Shown: in pieces, positions 1 to 10,018 of the stretch
Numbering within the stretch: position 1 is the stretch's first letter
How the letters are laid out: each line of letters opens with the position of its first letter
Assembly (NCBI RefSeq): GCF_002154695.1
Contig: NZ_MTAV01000047.1
Coordinates: forward strand, 1 to 64,000
DNA length: 64,000 bases
Direction: 5' to 3'
Source: Nostoc sp. T09
Lineage (GTDB): Bacteria > Cyanobacteriota > Cyanobacteriia > Cyanobacteriales > Nostocaceae
Translations under genes and position numbers: made by a program
The notes under the pieces: model-generated
What the model saw: the letters and a program-made list of their open reading frames with translations, nothing else
What the model was told of the DNA's origin: nothing
Database searches by the model: none

Positions 1-463
1 GTTGCAAACGCTACCTTCAGTTCCTCTCAGTATTTTCTCATGAATCATTCCGGATTGCTAAAGTATATATAGCGTTATATATTAAGATTGTCTATTTAAA
101 AGTAATATTTGTTTTATGTTTAATTAAACAATTTTATAACAATAACAAAATTAATTATTAAAAATATTAAAGCTATGAATAGGGTAAGGACAGTAATTTA
201 AAGTAAACTCGTTTAGCGCCAAACTTTGATAACTTTGGGTGTAATAATTATCAAATTCCATCTTTTTAATCAACAATGTCTATTACTCTCCAGTCACCCC
301 TTTAGTTTGTATAAGTTTTGAGTGTTAGTCTAAAAGTAGTATCAATCTAAAATAGCTGTTATAGGCTTTAGGTTTTGAGGTTAATTCCAACCCTCAATAA
401 GGACGATTTCTTGAGGCAAGAAGAGAATTACCTAGTGTCTACTGGAGGTTAGACTAAATAACA
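1..463. other. AT-rich gene-less stretch upstream of the first kinase
   Basis: No convincing open frame or repeat is seen. The only supported signal is a GGAGG at 444-448, 15 bases before the ATG at 464, which is longer than usual spacing but is the only ribosome-binding-like sequence there. Confidence 0.5.
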
Positions 464-3400
464 ATGCGTTCCTGGGTAAATAGCATACTATTATCTAGCC
501 TTCGTACTCGTCTGGTACTTCTCGTTCTCCTAGCCGTCGTTCCGGCATTGGGGCTAATTCTCTACACTGCTTCCGAACAAAGACATAGCGCAACGCTGGA
601 GACGCAGCAAAACACACTACGGTTGGTGAGATTAGCAGCTAATAACCAGAGACAGGTGGTTGACGCAACCCGCCAGATTCTCACAATCTTGGCGCAGCTT
701 CCAGTAATTCGTAAGGGCAACTCCGCAGAGTGCGATCGCTTGCTTGCCGATCTCCTTAAACAGTATCCTAGCTATGCCAACTTTGCCGTGCTTGATAGGC
801 GAGGAAACACAATTTGCAGTGGTCTTTTTAATAGTGTCTCAATTAATTTAGCAGACCGCCCTTATTTCCAGCGTGCTTTGCAAAGCAGCAAATTTGCAAT
901 TGGTGAGTATCAGATTGATCGTTTTACCAAAAAAGCAACGGTTAACTTTGCTTACCCGATTTTAGACAAGCTGGGGCGAGTTCAAGTTGTGGTGATCGCT
1001 GCCCTTGATTTAGCCGAATTGAACAAGTTAGCGGCTCAAGTAAGGTTATCCCAAGGAGCAGTGCTGAGTGTAGTCGATCACCAAGGCAGGCTATTAGTTC
1101 GCTATCCCGAGCCGCAGAAGTGGGTAGGAAAATCTATACCAGAAGCAGCCTTCTATCAAATGAAACTCGCTCAAGGTGAGGGCACATACGAAGCGAATAG
1201 CTTGGATGGTATCCCTCGTCTGTTTGCTTTTGCCGCAGTAGGTGATGATCCCCTCAACCCTGATGCTTACATTAGGGTTGGCATTCCTCTGTCTTCTGTA
1301 CTTGCAAAGGAAGACAGGCTATTAGTTCGCAATCTGATTGGGTTGGGTGCTGTTACTATCTTGGCATTAATTGCGGCGTGGGTAGGTGGAGACATCTTTC
1401 TGATCCGGCAGGTGAATTTGCTGGTGCAAACAGCTCAGAAACTGGGCAATGGCGAACTGAATACACGCACCGGACTCTCTAATAAATTGGGGGAAATCGG
1501 TCAACTTGCTCGTGCTATTGACGAGATGGCAGAAGCGCTGGAAGTGCGGGAAGTGGCGATCGCTTCTCTTAACCGAGACTTGAAAACTTTGTTTGAGCTA
1601 ATTCCTATTGGCATTCTCGTCGCTCAAGACCCCGAATTTAGGCAGGTGAAAGCAAACCCAGCATTTGCGCAGATTTTGGGTATCTCATCTGAAGACAACA
1701 TCTCTTATACTCCAGTTGATGCACCTCGTCCATCCTACAAAATCTTACGGGATGGTAAGGAACTTACTCCGAATGAATTTCCGCTGCGCTATGCTGCCAT
1801 TCATAAAGTTGAAATCAAAGGCACAGAGGTTGATATCGTCCGAGGAGATGGCACTGTATTCAACTTATTTGGTTATGCTGCTCCCTTACTTGATGAGCAG
1901 GGTAAAGCCAGAGGTTCAGTAGCAGCGTTTTTAAATATTAGCGATCGCAAGCAGATAGAGGAACGCACACGTCAGTTAATGACTCAAATCCAAAACCAGG
2001 CGAATGTATTACACGCGATTCTCTGTGCTTCTGTCGATCACATTTATATCTTTGATCGGCTAGGCCGCTATCAATACGTTAGCGATGGCGGTGCTACAGT
2101 CATGGGCATGAAACCTGAGGATTTTGTGGGTAAGACTTGGCGAGAACTCGGCTTAGCCCCAGAAGTTATAGAAACTATGAATCGGTTGGATGCTCAGCGA
2201 GAAGCAGTGATGGCAAATGGGCAACCGCTCACGGCTGAGGCTGACTATCTAGCAGCAGACGGAGTACACTACTATGAATACATTCTTGCTCCTCTACAAA
2301 GTTCAAATCAAACAATTGAAGGTGTAATTGCCGTATCTCGTGATATTACTGACCGCAAGCGGACAGAGCAAGCGCTTAGAGATAGTGAGCAACGGCTACG
2401 GTTGGCACAACGGGCGGCCAAAATTGGTACTTGGGAATGGAATTTGAAAACTGGAGAGGTGTCTTGGTCAGAAGGGATCTGGGACATTTTGGGGCTGGAG
2501 CGAAGTATTGAAGACCCCAGTGCGAAGGCTTGGGTAGACTTTATTCATCCTGACGATCGCCAACGGACATTGCAAACTGTTGAAAATTTATTTGCTCAAG
2601 GTGAAGAATACTACGATGAATTCCGGATTATCCGCAATGATGGCACCGTCGTCTGGCTGTCATCCAAGGGGCGGATTACCCGTGGTGTAGATGGGCAAGT
2701 CGAGCGGTTTTTGGGAGTCAATATCGATATCAGCGATCGCAAGCGTTCAGAAGCAGAGCGCGAACAACTACTAATTCGGGAGCAGGCTGCAAGGGAAGCC
2801 GCAGAAGCAGCAAACCGAATTAAAGATGAGTTTCTCGCCGTCTTATCCCATGAATTGCGAACTCCTCTCAATCCCATTCTTGGCTGGACACAACTGCTGC
2901 GGGCAGGCAAATTAGATGAGGCAAAAAAAGCGATCGCATTGGAGACAATAGAGCGCAATGCTAAGTTGCAAACTCAACTAATTGGAGATTTATTAGATAT
3001 TTCCCGGATTCTGCAAGGAAAATTGACACTCAACATTTGTCCGGTTGATTTAGCTGCAACTATTGAAGCAGCCAAGGAAACTGTACGTTTGGCAGCTGAA
3101 GCTAAGTCAATTCAAATTCAGACTGAGATTGTTTCTACTGTCAAGCCTTTCATGGGTGATGCTAGCCGCCTGCAACAGGTGGTGTGGAATTTGCTCTCGA
3201 ATGCAGTCAAGTTCACTCCTATTGGCGGACAAGTAAAAATTAAGCTGGAATCTGTTGGCACTGATGCTCAAATTCAAGTCAGCGATTCAGGTAAGGGAAT
3301 CAGTCCAGAGTTTCTGCCTTATGTATTTGAGACATTTCGGCAAGCAGATAGTGCCACTACGCGTCAGTTTGGCGGATTAGGATTGGGATTGGCGATCGTG

Positions 3401-3934
3401 CGTCACATCGTGGAAATGCATGGTGGTAGAGTCTGCGCAGACAGCCCTGGGGAAGGACAGGGAGCAACGTTTACAGTCAAATTACCGCTAATGTTGGCAA
3501 CAGCAAAAGAACAGCCGCAGGAACCCCAACGAGAAAATAGATTAGATTTGAGTAGAGTCCGCGTACTGGTAGTTGATGATGAAACTGATACACGTGAGCT
3601 ATTGGTGTTCATCATCCAACAATATGGTGCTGAGGTAACCGCGGCATCCTCAGCAAGAGAGGCATTCAAGGAGTTAAAACAGTTTCAGCCAAATGTCCTT
3701 GTTTGTGACATTGCCATGCCAGAAATAGATGGATATACACTGATACGCCAAGTGAGAGCCTGTCCATCAGAGCAAAGCAAACAAATTCCCGCGATCGCCT
3801 TGACTGCATTCGCAGGTGAATTCAACCAACAACAAGCCTTGGCAGCAGGTTTTCAAAAGCACCTAGCCAAGCCAGTAGAAGCAGATCAACTTGTACAAGC
3901 GATCGCGAGTTTGGTTTATGCAAACTATTCTTAA
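464..3934 (+). CDS. Hybrid sensor histidine kinase (Cache-HAMP-PAS3-HisKA-HATPase-REC)
   Basis: This 1156-residue membrane kinase has a first membrane helix at about residues 15-37, an extracytoplasmic Cache-like sensor, a second helix near 285-308, and a HAMP segment. Three PAS domains follow (about 370-495, 510-640 and 650-765). The HisKA box SHELRTP places the phosphorylated histidine at His796. The HATPase has N-box LLSNAVKF and G-boxes SDSGKGIS and GGLGLGLAI. A C-terminal receiver has its phospho-acceptor at Asp1082 (VCDIAMP). The receiver suggests intramolecular relay to an unseen phosphotransfer partner. The kinase-receiver half closely resembles that of the kinase at 52592, so the two are probably paralogues. 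The ligand cannot be told from sequence. No partner gene is adjacent. Confidence 0.93.
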   Translation: MRSWVNSILLSSLRTRLVLLVLLAVVPALGLILYTASEQRHSATLETQQNTLRLVRLAANNQRQVVDATRQILTILAQLPVIRKGNSAECDRLLADLLKQYPSYANFAVLDRRGNTICSGLFNSVSINLADRPYFQRALQSSKFAIGEYQIDRFTKKATVNFAYPILDKLGRVQVVVIAALDLAELNKLAAQVRLSQGAVLSVVDHQGRLLVRYPEPQKWVGKSIPEAAFYQMKLAQGEGTYEANSLDGIPRLFAFAAVGDDPLNPDAYIRVGIPLSSVLAKEDRLLVRNLIGLGAVTILALIAAWVGGDIFLIRQVNLLVQTAQKLGNGELNTRTGLSNKLGEIGQLARAIDEMAEALEVREVAIASLNRDLKTLFELIPIGILVAQDPEFRQVKANPAFAQILGISSEDNISYTPVDAPRPSYKILRDGKELTPNEFPLRYAAIHKVEIKGTEVDIVRGDGTVFNLFGYAAPLLDEQGKARGSVAAFLNISDRKQIEERTRQLMTQIQNQANVLHAILCASVDHIYIFDRLGRYQYVSDGGATVMGMKPEDFVGKTWRELGLAPEVIETMNRLDAQREAVMANGQPLTAEADYLAADGVHYYEYILAPLQSSNQTIEGVIAVSRDITDRKRTEQALRDSEQRLRLAQRAAKIGTWEWNLKTGEVSWSEGIWDILGLERSIEDPSAKAWVDFIHPDDRQRTLQTVENLFAQGEEYYDEFRIIRNDGTVVWLSSKGRITRGVDGQVERFLGVNIDISDRKRSEAEREQLLIREQAAREAAEAANRIKDEFLAVLSHELRTPLNPILGWTQLLRAGKLDEAKKAIALETIERNAKLQTQLIGDLLDISRILQGKLTLNICPVDLAATIEAAKETVRLAAEAKSIQIQTEIVSTVKPFMGDASRLQQVVWNLLSNAVKFTPIGGQVKIKLESVGTDAQIQVSDSGKGISPEFLPYVFETFRQADSATTRQFGGLGLGLAIVRHIVEMHGGRVCADSPGEGQGATFTVKLPLMLATAKEQPQEPQRENRLDLSRVRVLVVDDETDTRELLVFIIQQYGAEVTAASSAREAFKELKQFQPNVLVCDIAMPEIDGYTLIRQVRACPSEQSKQIPAIALTAFAGEFNQQQALAAGFQKHLAKPVEADQLVQAIASLVYANYS

Positions 3935-4124
3935 TGATTTCCTACCTCCAGCAATGAATTTAATTTTGTCCAATTACTTATCAACACAAGTTTGACCAAT
4001 CTCCTCAGTTCTTTGTCCGGAGATTATGCCATCTTGTCTTCAATTAGATACTATTGATGCTAGATAATGGGAAAGCTTTGACATTTACTTGCCCATCTAG
4101 AGCGGAAGAACAGAATTAACTACT

Positions 4125-5912
4125 ATGCGAACTCACTATTGCGGCGCACTCCGAAAAGAACATATTGGAGAAACTGTTACCTTGTACGGATGGGTAGACC
4201 GTCGCCGCGATCATGGGGGCGTGATATTTTTAGATTTGCGCGATCGCTCTGGCATTGTCCAAATTGTTAGCGATCCCCAACGCACCCCAGATTCCTATGA
4301 GCCAGCAAATGCTCTGCGGAATGAATACGTTGTCGAAATCACTGGTAGGGTGACGCAACGTCCTGACGAATCTCTAAATCCTCGCATACCTACAGGTGAA
4401 GTGGAAATCTACGCGGATAAAATTGAATTACTCAACGCTGTCCGCAAACAGTTACCTTTCCAAGTTTCCACAGCTGACACTGAGACAGTGCGGGAAGATT
4501 TGCGGCTGAAGTATCGTTACTTGGATTTGCGACGCGAACGTATGGCGCGGAATATGCAATTGCGTCATCAAGTTGTCAAAGCCATGCGCCGCTACTTGGA
4601 AGACGTAGAAGGTTTTATTGAAATTGAAACCCCGATACTTACTCGTTCTACCCCAGAAGGAGCGCGGGATTATATCCTCCCCAGTCGCGTCAACCCTGGT
4701 GAGTGGTTTGCGTTACCACAATCACCACAATTATTTAAACAATTGCTGATGGTATCCGGTCTGGACAGATATTATCAGATTGCCCGTTGCTTCCGCGATG
4801 AAGACTTACGAGCGGATAGACAACCAGAATTTACCCAGTTGGACATGGAAATGAGTTTCATGTCTCAAGAAGAAATTATCGAACTCAATGAGAAGTTAGT
4901 TTCTTATATTTTCAAAACCGTTAAAGGAATTGAGTTACACCATCCTTTCCCGCGTCTTACCTATGCCGAAGCGATGGAACGCTACGGTAGTGATAAACCA
5001 GATACTCGTTATGGTTTGGAATTAATTAATGTTTCTGATGTCTTAAAAGATTCTGGTTTCAAAGTTTTTCGGGACGCTGTAGCCAACGGTGGCGAAGTGA
5101 AAATCTTGCCAATTCCCAATGGTAATGATGCAATTTCTAATGTCCGCATCAAACCAGGCGGCGATATTTTCAAAGAAGCCAGTGAAGCGGGTGCTAAAGG
5201 TTTAGCTTACATCCGCGTTAGGGAAGATGGTGAAATTGACACCATTGGCGCGATTAAAGACAACCTCAGCGTTGAACAAAAAGCAGAGATTTTACAGCGT
5301 ACAGGTGCAAAAGCCGGTCATTTGCTCCTATTTGGGGCTGGTGATGCCGCTACAGTTAATAAAACTTTAGATAGATTACGGCAGTTTGTGGCTAAAGAGT
5401 TTGGGTTAATTGATCCAGAGAAAATCAACTTGCTTTGGATTACCGATTTTCCCATGTTCGAGTGGAATGCTGATGAAAAACGTCTAGAAGCGCTGCACCA
5501 CCCATTTACTGCACCCCATCCTGATGATTTGCATGATTTAAAAACCGCCCGCGCCCAAGCTTACGATTTAGTATTCAACGGCTTTGAAGTTGGTGGCGGT
5601 AGTCGGCGGATTTATCAGCGAGACATTCAAGAACAGGTGTTTGAAGCCATAGGTTTGTCTCCCGAAGAAGCACAAAATAAATTTGGCTTTCTCTTAGAGG
5701 CGTTTGAATATGGTACCCCGCCTCATGGTGGCATTGCCTACGGTTTAGATCGTTTGGTAATGTTGCTAGCTGGAGAAGATTCTATCCGCGATGTCATCGC
5801 TTTTCCGAAGACACAACAAGCCCGTTGTGTATTGACTGATGCGCCTTCTGGAGTAGATGCCAAGCAGTTGAAAGAATTGCACGTTACTTCGACTTACAAG
5901 CCAAAAACTTAA
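4125..5912 (+). CDS. aspS: Aspartyl-tRNA synthetase
   Basis: Class II synthetase that charges tRNA-Asp with aspartate in the cytoplasm. The 595-residue length is typical of the bacterial type. An N-terminal OB-fold anticodon-binding domain ([20 protein letters not shown]) is followed by the class II core: motif 2 at [18 protein letters not shown], the bacterial GAD insertion in the middle, and motif 3 at [10 protein letters not shown] near the C-terminus. Whether it is discriminating or also charges tRNA-Asn cannot be decided here. It stands alone, 190 bases downstream of the histidine kinase and convergent with a small hypothetical gene. Confidence 0.98.
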   Translation: MRTHYCGALRKEHIGETVTLYGWVDRRRDHGGVIFLDLRDRSGIVQIVSDPQRTPDSYEPANALRNEYVVEITGRVTQRPDESLNPRIPTGEVEIYADKIELLNAVRKQLPFQVSTADTETVREDLRLKYRYLDLRRERMARNMQLRHQVVKAMRRYLEDVEGFIEIETPILTRSTPEGARDYILPSRVNPGEWFALPQSPQLFKQLLMVSGLDRYYQIARCFRDEDLRADRQPEFTQLDMEMSFMSQEEIIELNEKLVSYIFKTVKGIELHHPFPRLTYAEAMERYGSDKPDTRYGLELINVSDVLKDSGFKVFRDAVANGGEVKILPIPNGNDAISNVRIKPGGDIFKEASEAGAKGLAYIRVREDGEIDTIGAIKDNLSVEQKAEILQRTGAKAGHLLLFGAGDAATVNKTLDRLRQFVAKEFGLIDPEKINLLWITDFPMFEWNADEKRLEALHHPFTAPHPDDLHDLKTARAQAYDLVFNGFEVGGGSRRIYQRDIQEQVFEAIGLSPEEAQNKFGFLLEAFEYGTPPHGGIAYGLDRLVMLLAGEDSIRDVIAFPKTQQARCVLTDAPSGVDAKQLKELHVTSTYKPKT

Positions 5913-5937
5913 GACGGCTGATAGACAGTATTGAGAG

Positions 5938-6288
5938 TTAGAGTAAGCCTTTATAGCTAAGTTCTTCTCTAACTCTTCTGTTATGTTGATTATGCTCCCT
6001 TTGCCTTTCATCAATGGCTGGACTGTATTCTAAAGGCGGTTCTAAACATTCTAAGTGTTCTTTTTCACCATTCTCATAAATTCTCATGTGACGATCATTA
6101 GTCATTCTGTGCATGGCATAATACTCAAGATACTCAATATCTTCTTTAATTCCGAAACTAAAATTTATCTTCCAGCCAGCTTGCAAAATTGAACCTTGAT
6201 GACGCTGTTTTAAATTATCTTCTGGCAAGGTAATTTCCCATTTGGAGAAATGCTTATTGAATTCAGTGTGAATTTTGTCCATGTACAA
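5938..6288 (-). CDS. Hypothetical protein, 116 residues
   Basis: I do not recognise a family. The protein is soluble, charged and without a signal peptide. It has a WEITLPEDN and GWKINFSFG core and a His/Arg-rich C-terminus, which looks like a small alpha/beta protein. It could start at the first or third residue (both Met); neither has a clear ribosome-binding site. It is convergent with aspS, only 25 bases from the aspS stop. The composition matches its neighbours, so it is probably a real gene, but its function is unknown. Confidence 0.6.
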   Translation of the reverse strand: MYMDKIHTEFNKHFSKWEITLPEDNLKQRHQGSILQAGWKINFSFGIKEDIEYLEYYAMHRMTNDRHMRIYENGEKEHLECLEPPLEYSPAIDERQREHNQHNRRVREELSYKGLL

Positions 6289-6415
6289 AAAATATATTGT
6301 TTAACAAGCAAAAAAATTGCAAGTTGCTGAAACTTACAAACTAAAATTTTACTAATATTCAAGGGAATGAGCGATGCTGTCACAATAGAATCAAGCCGCT
6401 ATTTCCAGATTCCCT

Positions 6416-7126
6416 ATGAGTGAAGCTATCACCTCAACAGAAGATTTGTTGCCAGATGTTAGTCTTCTGGTAACAGAGGATGACGAACCCTTGGATAATT
6501 TACCATCAGAAAAATAACAACGGCTACTGACAGAAACCCTTTATAGTTCTTGGAATGGAGCAAGTAATGCCCAAGGGTTTATCGTTGCTGCTAATGTGGG
6601 ATTGTATCCCAGTAGCAAGCAACCGCCAATTGTCCCCGATGTGTTTTTAAGCCTAGATGTACAGGTAGCCGAAAACTGGTGGGAAAAAAGACATCGCTCT
6701 TATTTTTTTTGGGAGTTTGGTAAACCACCAGAAGTGGTGATAGAAATTGTCTCTTATCGAGAAGGTAATGAAACCGGGCGAAAATTATTAGACTATGCCA
6801 GGATGCGGGTCATATAATACATTATCTTTGACCCAACTCAGCAACTTGGCGGTGAAGTTTTACAAATGTATGAGTTACACGGGCGACAATATGTGCCCAT
6901 GAGCGACCAATGGCTAACTGAAGTTGAGTTAGGTTTATGCTTGTGGTCAGGTGTATATGAAGGCAAGCGAGATGTTTGGCTGAGGTGGTGTGATGCTACT
7001 GGTAATGTGATTTCTACAGGTGCAGAACGTGCTGAACAAGAGCAACAGGCTAAAGAAGCCGCTATGCAACGCGCTGAACGTTTGGCAGCACAATTACGAG
7101 CATTGGGATTTGACCCTGAGGAGTAG
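6416..7126 (+). pseudogene. Uma2-family (DUF820) nuclease-like gene with two nonsense codons
   Basis: From the ATG at 6416 one single frame reads as a Uma2-family protein (PD-(D/E)XK-like fold, very common in cyanobacteria) to the stop at 7126. It is broken by TAA at 6515-6517, where CAA (Gln) is expected in the run SEK-QRLLTE, and by TAA at 6815-6817, where Tyr is expected in RVI-YIIFDP. The core motif PDVFLSLDVQV and the EVVIEIVS strand with the catalytic-type Glu are intact, and no frameshift is present. The C-terminal coiled region (ERAEQEQQAKEAAMQRAERLAAQLRAL) is also intact. This looks like a recent pseudogene; two separate short proteins are less likely. Confidence 0.85.
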
Positions 7127-7211
7127 GAAAGGGGCGCAAGGAGCGGGGGAAGGAAGAAAAAACTTGTGACTGTTGACCCTTGCCCAATGCCCAATGACTA
7201 ATGACAAACAA

Positions 7212-7231
7212 AAACCCGCTACAGCGGGTTT
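7212..7231 (-). terminator. Rho-independent terminator
   Basis: A perfect 9-bp stem AAACCCGCT / AGCGGGTTT with a 2-base loop. On the minus strand it is followed by a T-rich tail (TTGTTTGT). It lies 34 bases past the stop of the small minus-strand gene at 7266. Confidence 0.8.
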
Positions 7232-7265
7232 ACACACAACAAAACTATAAATTTGAAGACTTGAT

Positions 7266-7421
7266 TTAAGCACAGTATCTCATTTCGTCTTCCAATTGGC
7301 GAATTAGCTTGTCGTCGCCCTTGGCTCTGGCTACTTGCAAACGACGTTCGATATCTCTTTGAATATTTTGTCTGTGAGCTTCTTTAGCTGTATTAGCGGC
7401 TTGTAGTCTAGTTGTATTCAT
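7266..7421 (-). CDS. Small charged hypothetical protein, about 51 residues
   Basis: The open frame could begin at 7448, but Met10 (ATG at 7421, reading MNTTRLQAANTAKEA) gives a more natural protein. It is almost entirely helical and charged (RDIERRLQVARAKGDDKLIRQ), ends with EDEMRYCA, and has no membrane segment. A good terminator follows it, which supports a real transcription unit. I do not recognise its function; a small regulatory or stress protein is possible but not shown. Confidence 0.6.
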   Translation of the reverse strand: MNTTRLQAANTAKEAHRQNIQRDIERRLQVARAKGDDKLIRQLEDEMRYCA

Positions 7422-7545
7422 AATGATTACCTGGTCATCTGTCATCATCTTTGTCTCGTCTTCTTAATATAGCACAAATTTCGTAGTCTTTGTTACAGAA
7501 AAATCTGCTTTATTATATATTTATAGATACACATCGTGTATATCA

Positions 7546-8367
7546 ATGGGGCAATCACAAATCCTTGATGCCAAAACAAGTATCCTGACATTGTTGAGCG
7601 ATTTTGGCGATCGCGATGTCTATGTGGGTGTAATGAAGGGAGTAATTGCTCAAATCAACCCCAAGCTGACGGTAGTAGACTTAACTCACCAGATTCCGCC
7701 GCAAAGTATCGCCGCCGCTAGGTTCTGCTTAATGAATGCTTATCCTTATTTCTCAATGGGGACAGTACATGTAGCTGTGGTAGATCCGGGGGTGGGAAGC
7801 AGGCGAAGGGCGATCGCAGTAGAATTTGTCCAAGGATTTCTAGTAGGGCCAGATAATGGCATCTTTAGTGGAGTACTCAGTCAAAAATCAGCGATCGCAG
7901 CAGTTGAATTAACAAATTTTAACTATTGGCGAACTCCTCAACCCAGTACCACATTCCACGGTAGAGATATCTTTGCACCAGTGGGAGCTAATCTTGCTAG
8001 TGGTGTACCCATCCAAGAACTAGGGCAAGAAATCGATCCAGCAACTTTGGTACAGCTAAATATCGGTGAATGCAAAGAGACAAGCACTGGTGTAATGGGT
8101 TGTATTCAATATATTGACCACTTTGGCAACTTAGTCAGCAATATTCCTGGGAGTTATGTGCAAGGTAAAACCTGGTGCGTGCAAGTTCGTGGGTTGACTA
8201 TACCGGGGTGTGCAACTTACAGCGATGTTCAGGTTGGAGAGGCGATCGCTTTAGTTGGAAGTCACGGTTGGGTAGAAATTGCCATCAATAGCGGTAATGC
8301 ACATTCCCGATTGCAGATCAACTTGCAAGATAGTCTAGAAGTTATTAGCAGCGCAAACACACTTTAA
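7546..8367 (+). CDS. S-adenosyl-L-methionine hydroxide adenosyltransferase (DUF62)
   Basis: This is the SAM hydrolase family related to fluorinase and chlorinase, which splits SAM to adenosine and methionine using hydroxide. The family marks are all present: the N-terminal LLSDFGDRDVYVGVMKG with catalytic-type Asp, the DPGVGS loop, LVGPDNGIFS, the RDIFAP segment (GRDIFAPVGANLASG), and the C-terminal domain with DHFGNLVSNI. At 273 residues it is family-typical. It is monocistronic and convergent with the SH3 gene. The physiological role in cyanobacteria is unknown; a halogenase role is unlikely because the chlorinase/fluorinase insertion is not seen. Confidence 0.93.
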   Translation: MGQSQILDAKTSILTLLSDFGDRDVYVGVMKGVIAQINPKLTVVDLTHQIPPQSIAAARFCLMNAYPYFSMGTVHVAVVDPGVGSRRRAIAVEFVQGFLVGPDNGIFSGVLSQKSAIAAVELTNFNYWRTPQPSTTFHGRDIFAPVGANLASGVPIQELGQEIDPATLVQLNIGECKETSTGVMGCIQYIDHFGNLVSNIPGSYVQGKTWCVQVRGLTIPGCATYSDVQVGEAIALVGSHGWVEIAINSGNAHSRLQINLQDSLEVISSANTL

Positions 8368-8410
8368 GCTGGCAAAAAAGCACATAATACCATTTTGGAT
8401 TTAGCTTTTT

Positions 8411-8450
8411 TGCCGCTCTGCGTAGGCGTAGCCCGCCGCAGGCATCGCCT
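8411..8450. repeat. Nostoc-type short interspersed repeat
   Basis: A GC-rich segment (CGTAGGCGTAGCCCGCCGC, then AGGCATCGCC) of the kind scattered through Nostocales genomes. It sits between two convergent genes and reaches into the stop codon of the SH3-domain gene, so the last codons of that gene may have been supplied by the repeat. Confidence 0.6.
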
Positions 8451-8988
8451 AATTTGCAGGACAAGTAATAATACATCCTTGCGGCCATATCGATAGCAGA
8501 TCTTCTCGCACCCAACCAGTAACATTATTTGGGAACTTGATGCGATACCAACGATATTGACCCGCCTGTTGATACGAATCTTCAACCGTCACCAAATCAC
8601 CTGACAGCGCGTTGTACAGAACCTTGCTTCTTAAGTTGGGAGAGAAACGCACGTTAATTTTATAGCCGCGATTGCCCGCTATGGTAGCATAACGCTTGTT
8701 GCTCGGCTTAAAGCTAACTAAATCGCTTCGTATCCAACCGCTTGCTGTTCCTTCCACCGTTGGTTGCACAAAGTACCAGTAGTCGCCATCATCTCCCCCT
8801 GTAATATTCAAAACCTCCACATTACTGCCCGATGGTAAGATTTCTTCTACGGTTGCTGTCAAAGATGCACCTGTTCGCAGATTACTTCTACTCGTCAAGG
8901 TCGCCGGACGAGCCATTGCAGGCAATACTCCAGCCATCAATGTTGCAAAAGTCAACAATCCTGCTGTCAACTTTGTCATTAAACTCAT
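8449..8988 (-). CDS. Secreted protein with two bacterial SH3 domains
   Basis: The frame is open to 9069, but the start at 8988 (MSLMTKLTAG) has a TCTGGAGAA ribosome-binding site and opens directly with a signal peptide (LLTFATLMAGVLPAMA), so it is preferred. The mature 150 or so residues hold two SH3b repeats: RSNLRTGASLTATVEEILPSG and INVRFSPNLRSKVLY, each ending in a WYxx-GWVREDL / GWIRSDL strand. SH3b domains usually bind peptidoglycan or act as scaffolds, so an envelope role is likely. No catalytic domain is attached. The stop codon lies inside an interspersed repeat. Confidence 0.85.
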   Translation of the reverse strand: MSLMTKLTAGLLTFATLMAGVLPAMARPATLTSRSNLRTGASLTATVEEILPSGSNVEVLNITGGDDGDYWYFVQPTVEGTASGWIRSDLVSFKPSNKRYATIAGNRGYKINVRFSPNLRSKVLYNALSGDLVTVEDSYQQAGQYRWYRIKFPNNVTGWVREDLLSIWPQGCIITCPAN

Positions 8989-9361
8989 AAATTCTCCAGA
9001 AGATAGTTGATAAAAAAGTATAAAATTAAACTCGCAAGCAACTTTAACTACATATAAATACAGAACCAATCAGAGATTTTCCGAAAAAGTGAGTTTTCTT
9101 TAAAATGCATTTACCCTGAATTGAAGAGGACACAGGGACACGGAAACAAGCCAAATGTCAAGCTTAAGGATTCAAATCAGCAATAGATTTTTTCGTCTCC
9201 ACGGCTGTAGCTTGCTTCCTGTAGGGTAGTCGGGAGCAAATGACTAAGTGCTTCAATTTTGAGAAGTGTACGCTTTGCGTCTTCTTGGCTATTAGTCATT
9301 AGTCATTTGTTATTAGACTAGAAGGGACTAATTATCAATTCAGTCTCATAACTGATTTATT
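8989..9361. other. Intergenic spacer with heptamer repeats
   Basis: No gene is seen. Near 9290-9330 there are tandem copies of the TTAGTCA-type heptamer (ATTAGTCATTAGTCATTTG), a degenerate simple repeat also present at 42593-42655. Confidence 0.5.
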
Positions 9362-10018
9362 ATGACTACGCAAACATTATCAGCCCCAGAAGTTTATCAA
9401 GGTCAGTTTGGAGAATTTACAATTACTCAGAGCGATCGCACTGGTGTAATTATCTATCGCGCTGGATTAATGATAGCTGCACTCAGCTTTGCTATAGGTA
9501 GCGCTTTAGTATTGTTCAACAATCACCCAACAAATTTTGCGGTACTAACTCCGCTATTTGCCTGTTTTACTCTTGCTCTTGGTGTTAGTTTGTTAACCAT
9601 CCACATATACATGGCAATACTGCACCGATTTTTACAGGTTTTTTGGGCGATTGGTAGCATTGCATCAGTGGGATTGGCGTTTTCTAATAGTGAACCTTTA
9701 GCTGTTACCATTTACAATCATCCTTTTACCTTATTCGGAGTAGGATTTACCTTTGTAGCCTTGACTGGTATTTATTTCAAAGAGGCTTTTTGCTTTAATC
9801 GCCTAGAAACTAAAGTCTTAACTTTTACAGTACCGCTGTTGTTATTAGGTCATTTGCTGGGGATTTTACCAATTCAATTAGAACAAGTTTTATTGGGAAT
9901 TTGGGCAGTCTTGTTTTTAGTATTTGCCTTGCGTAAGACAGTACAAGCAATTCCTGCGGATATTGGAGATAAATCTGTGTTTACTTATTTGAAACAACAG
10001 CGTTCACAACAGGTTTAA
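9362..10018 (+). CDS. DUF2301-type integral membrane protein
   Basis: A 218-residue protein with about six hydrophobic helices from residue 30 onward (for example LMIAALSFAIGSALVLF and LLTIHIYMAILHRFLQVFW). It has a soluble N-terminus of about 28 residues. The overall pattern is that of the cyanobacterial DUF2301 family of unknown function. Its TAA stop overlaps the ATG of the next gene (TAATG), so the two are translationally coupled and probably work together. No catalytic motif is visible. Confidence 0.75.
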   Translation: MTTQTLSAPEVYQGQFGEFTITQSDRTGVIIYRAGLMIAALSFAIGSALVLFNNHPTNFAVLTPLFACFTLALGVSLLTIHIYMAILHRFLQVFWAIGSIASVGLAFSNSEPLAVTIYNHPFTLFGVGFTFVALTGIYFKEAFCFNRLETKVLTFTVPLLLLGHLLGILPIQLEQVLLGIWAVLFLVFALRKTVQAIPADIGDKSVFTYLKQQRSQQV

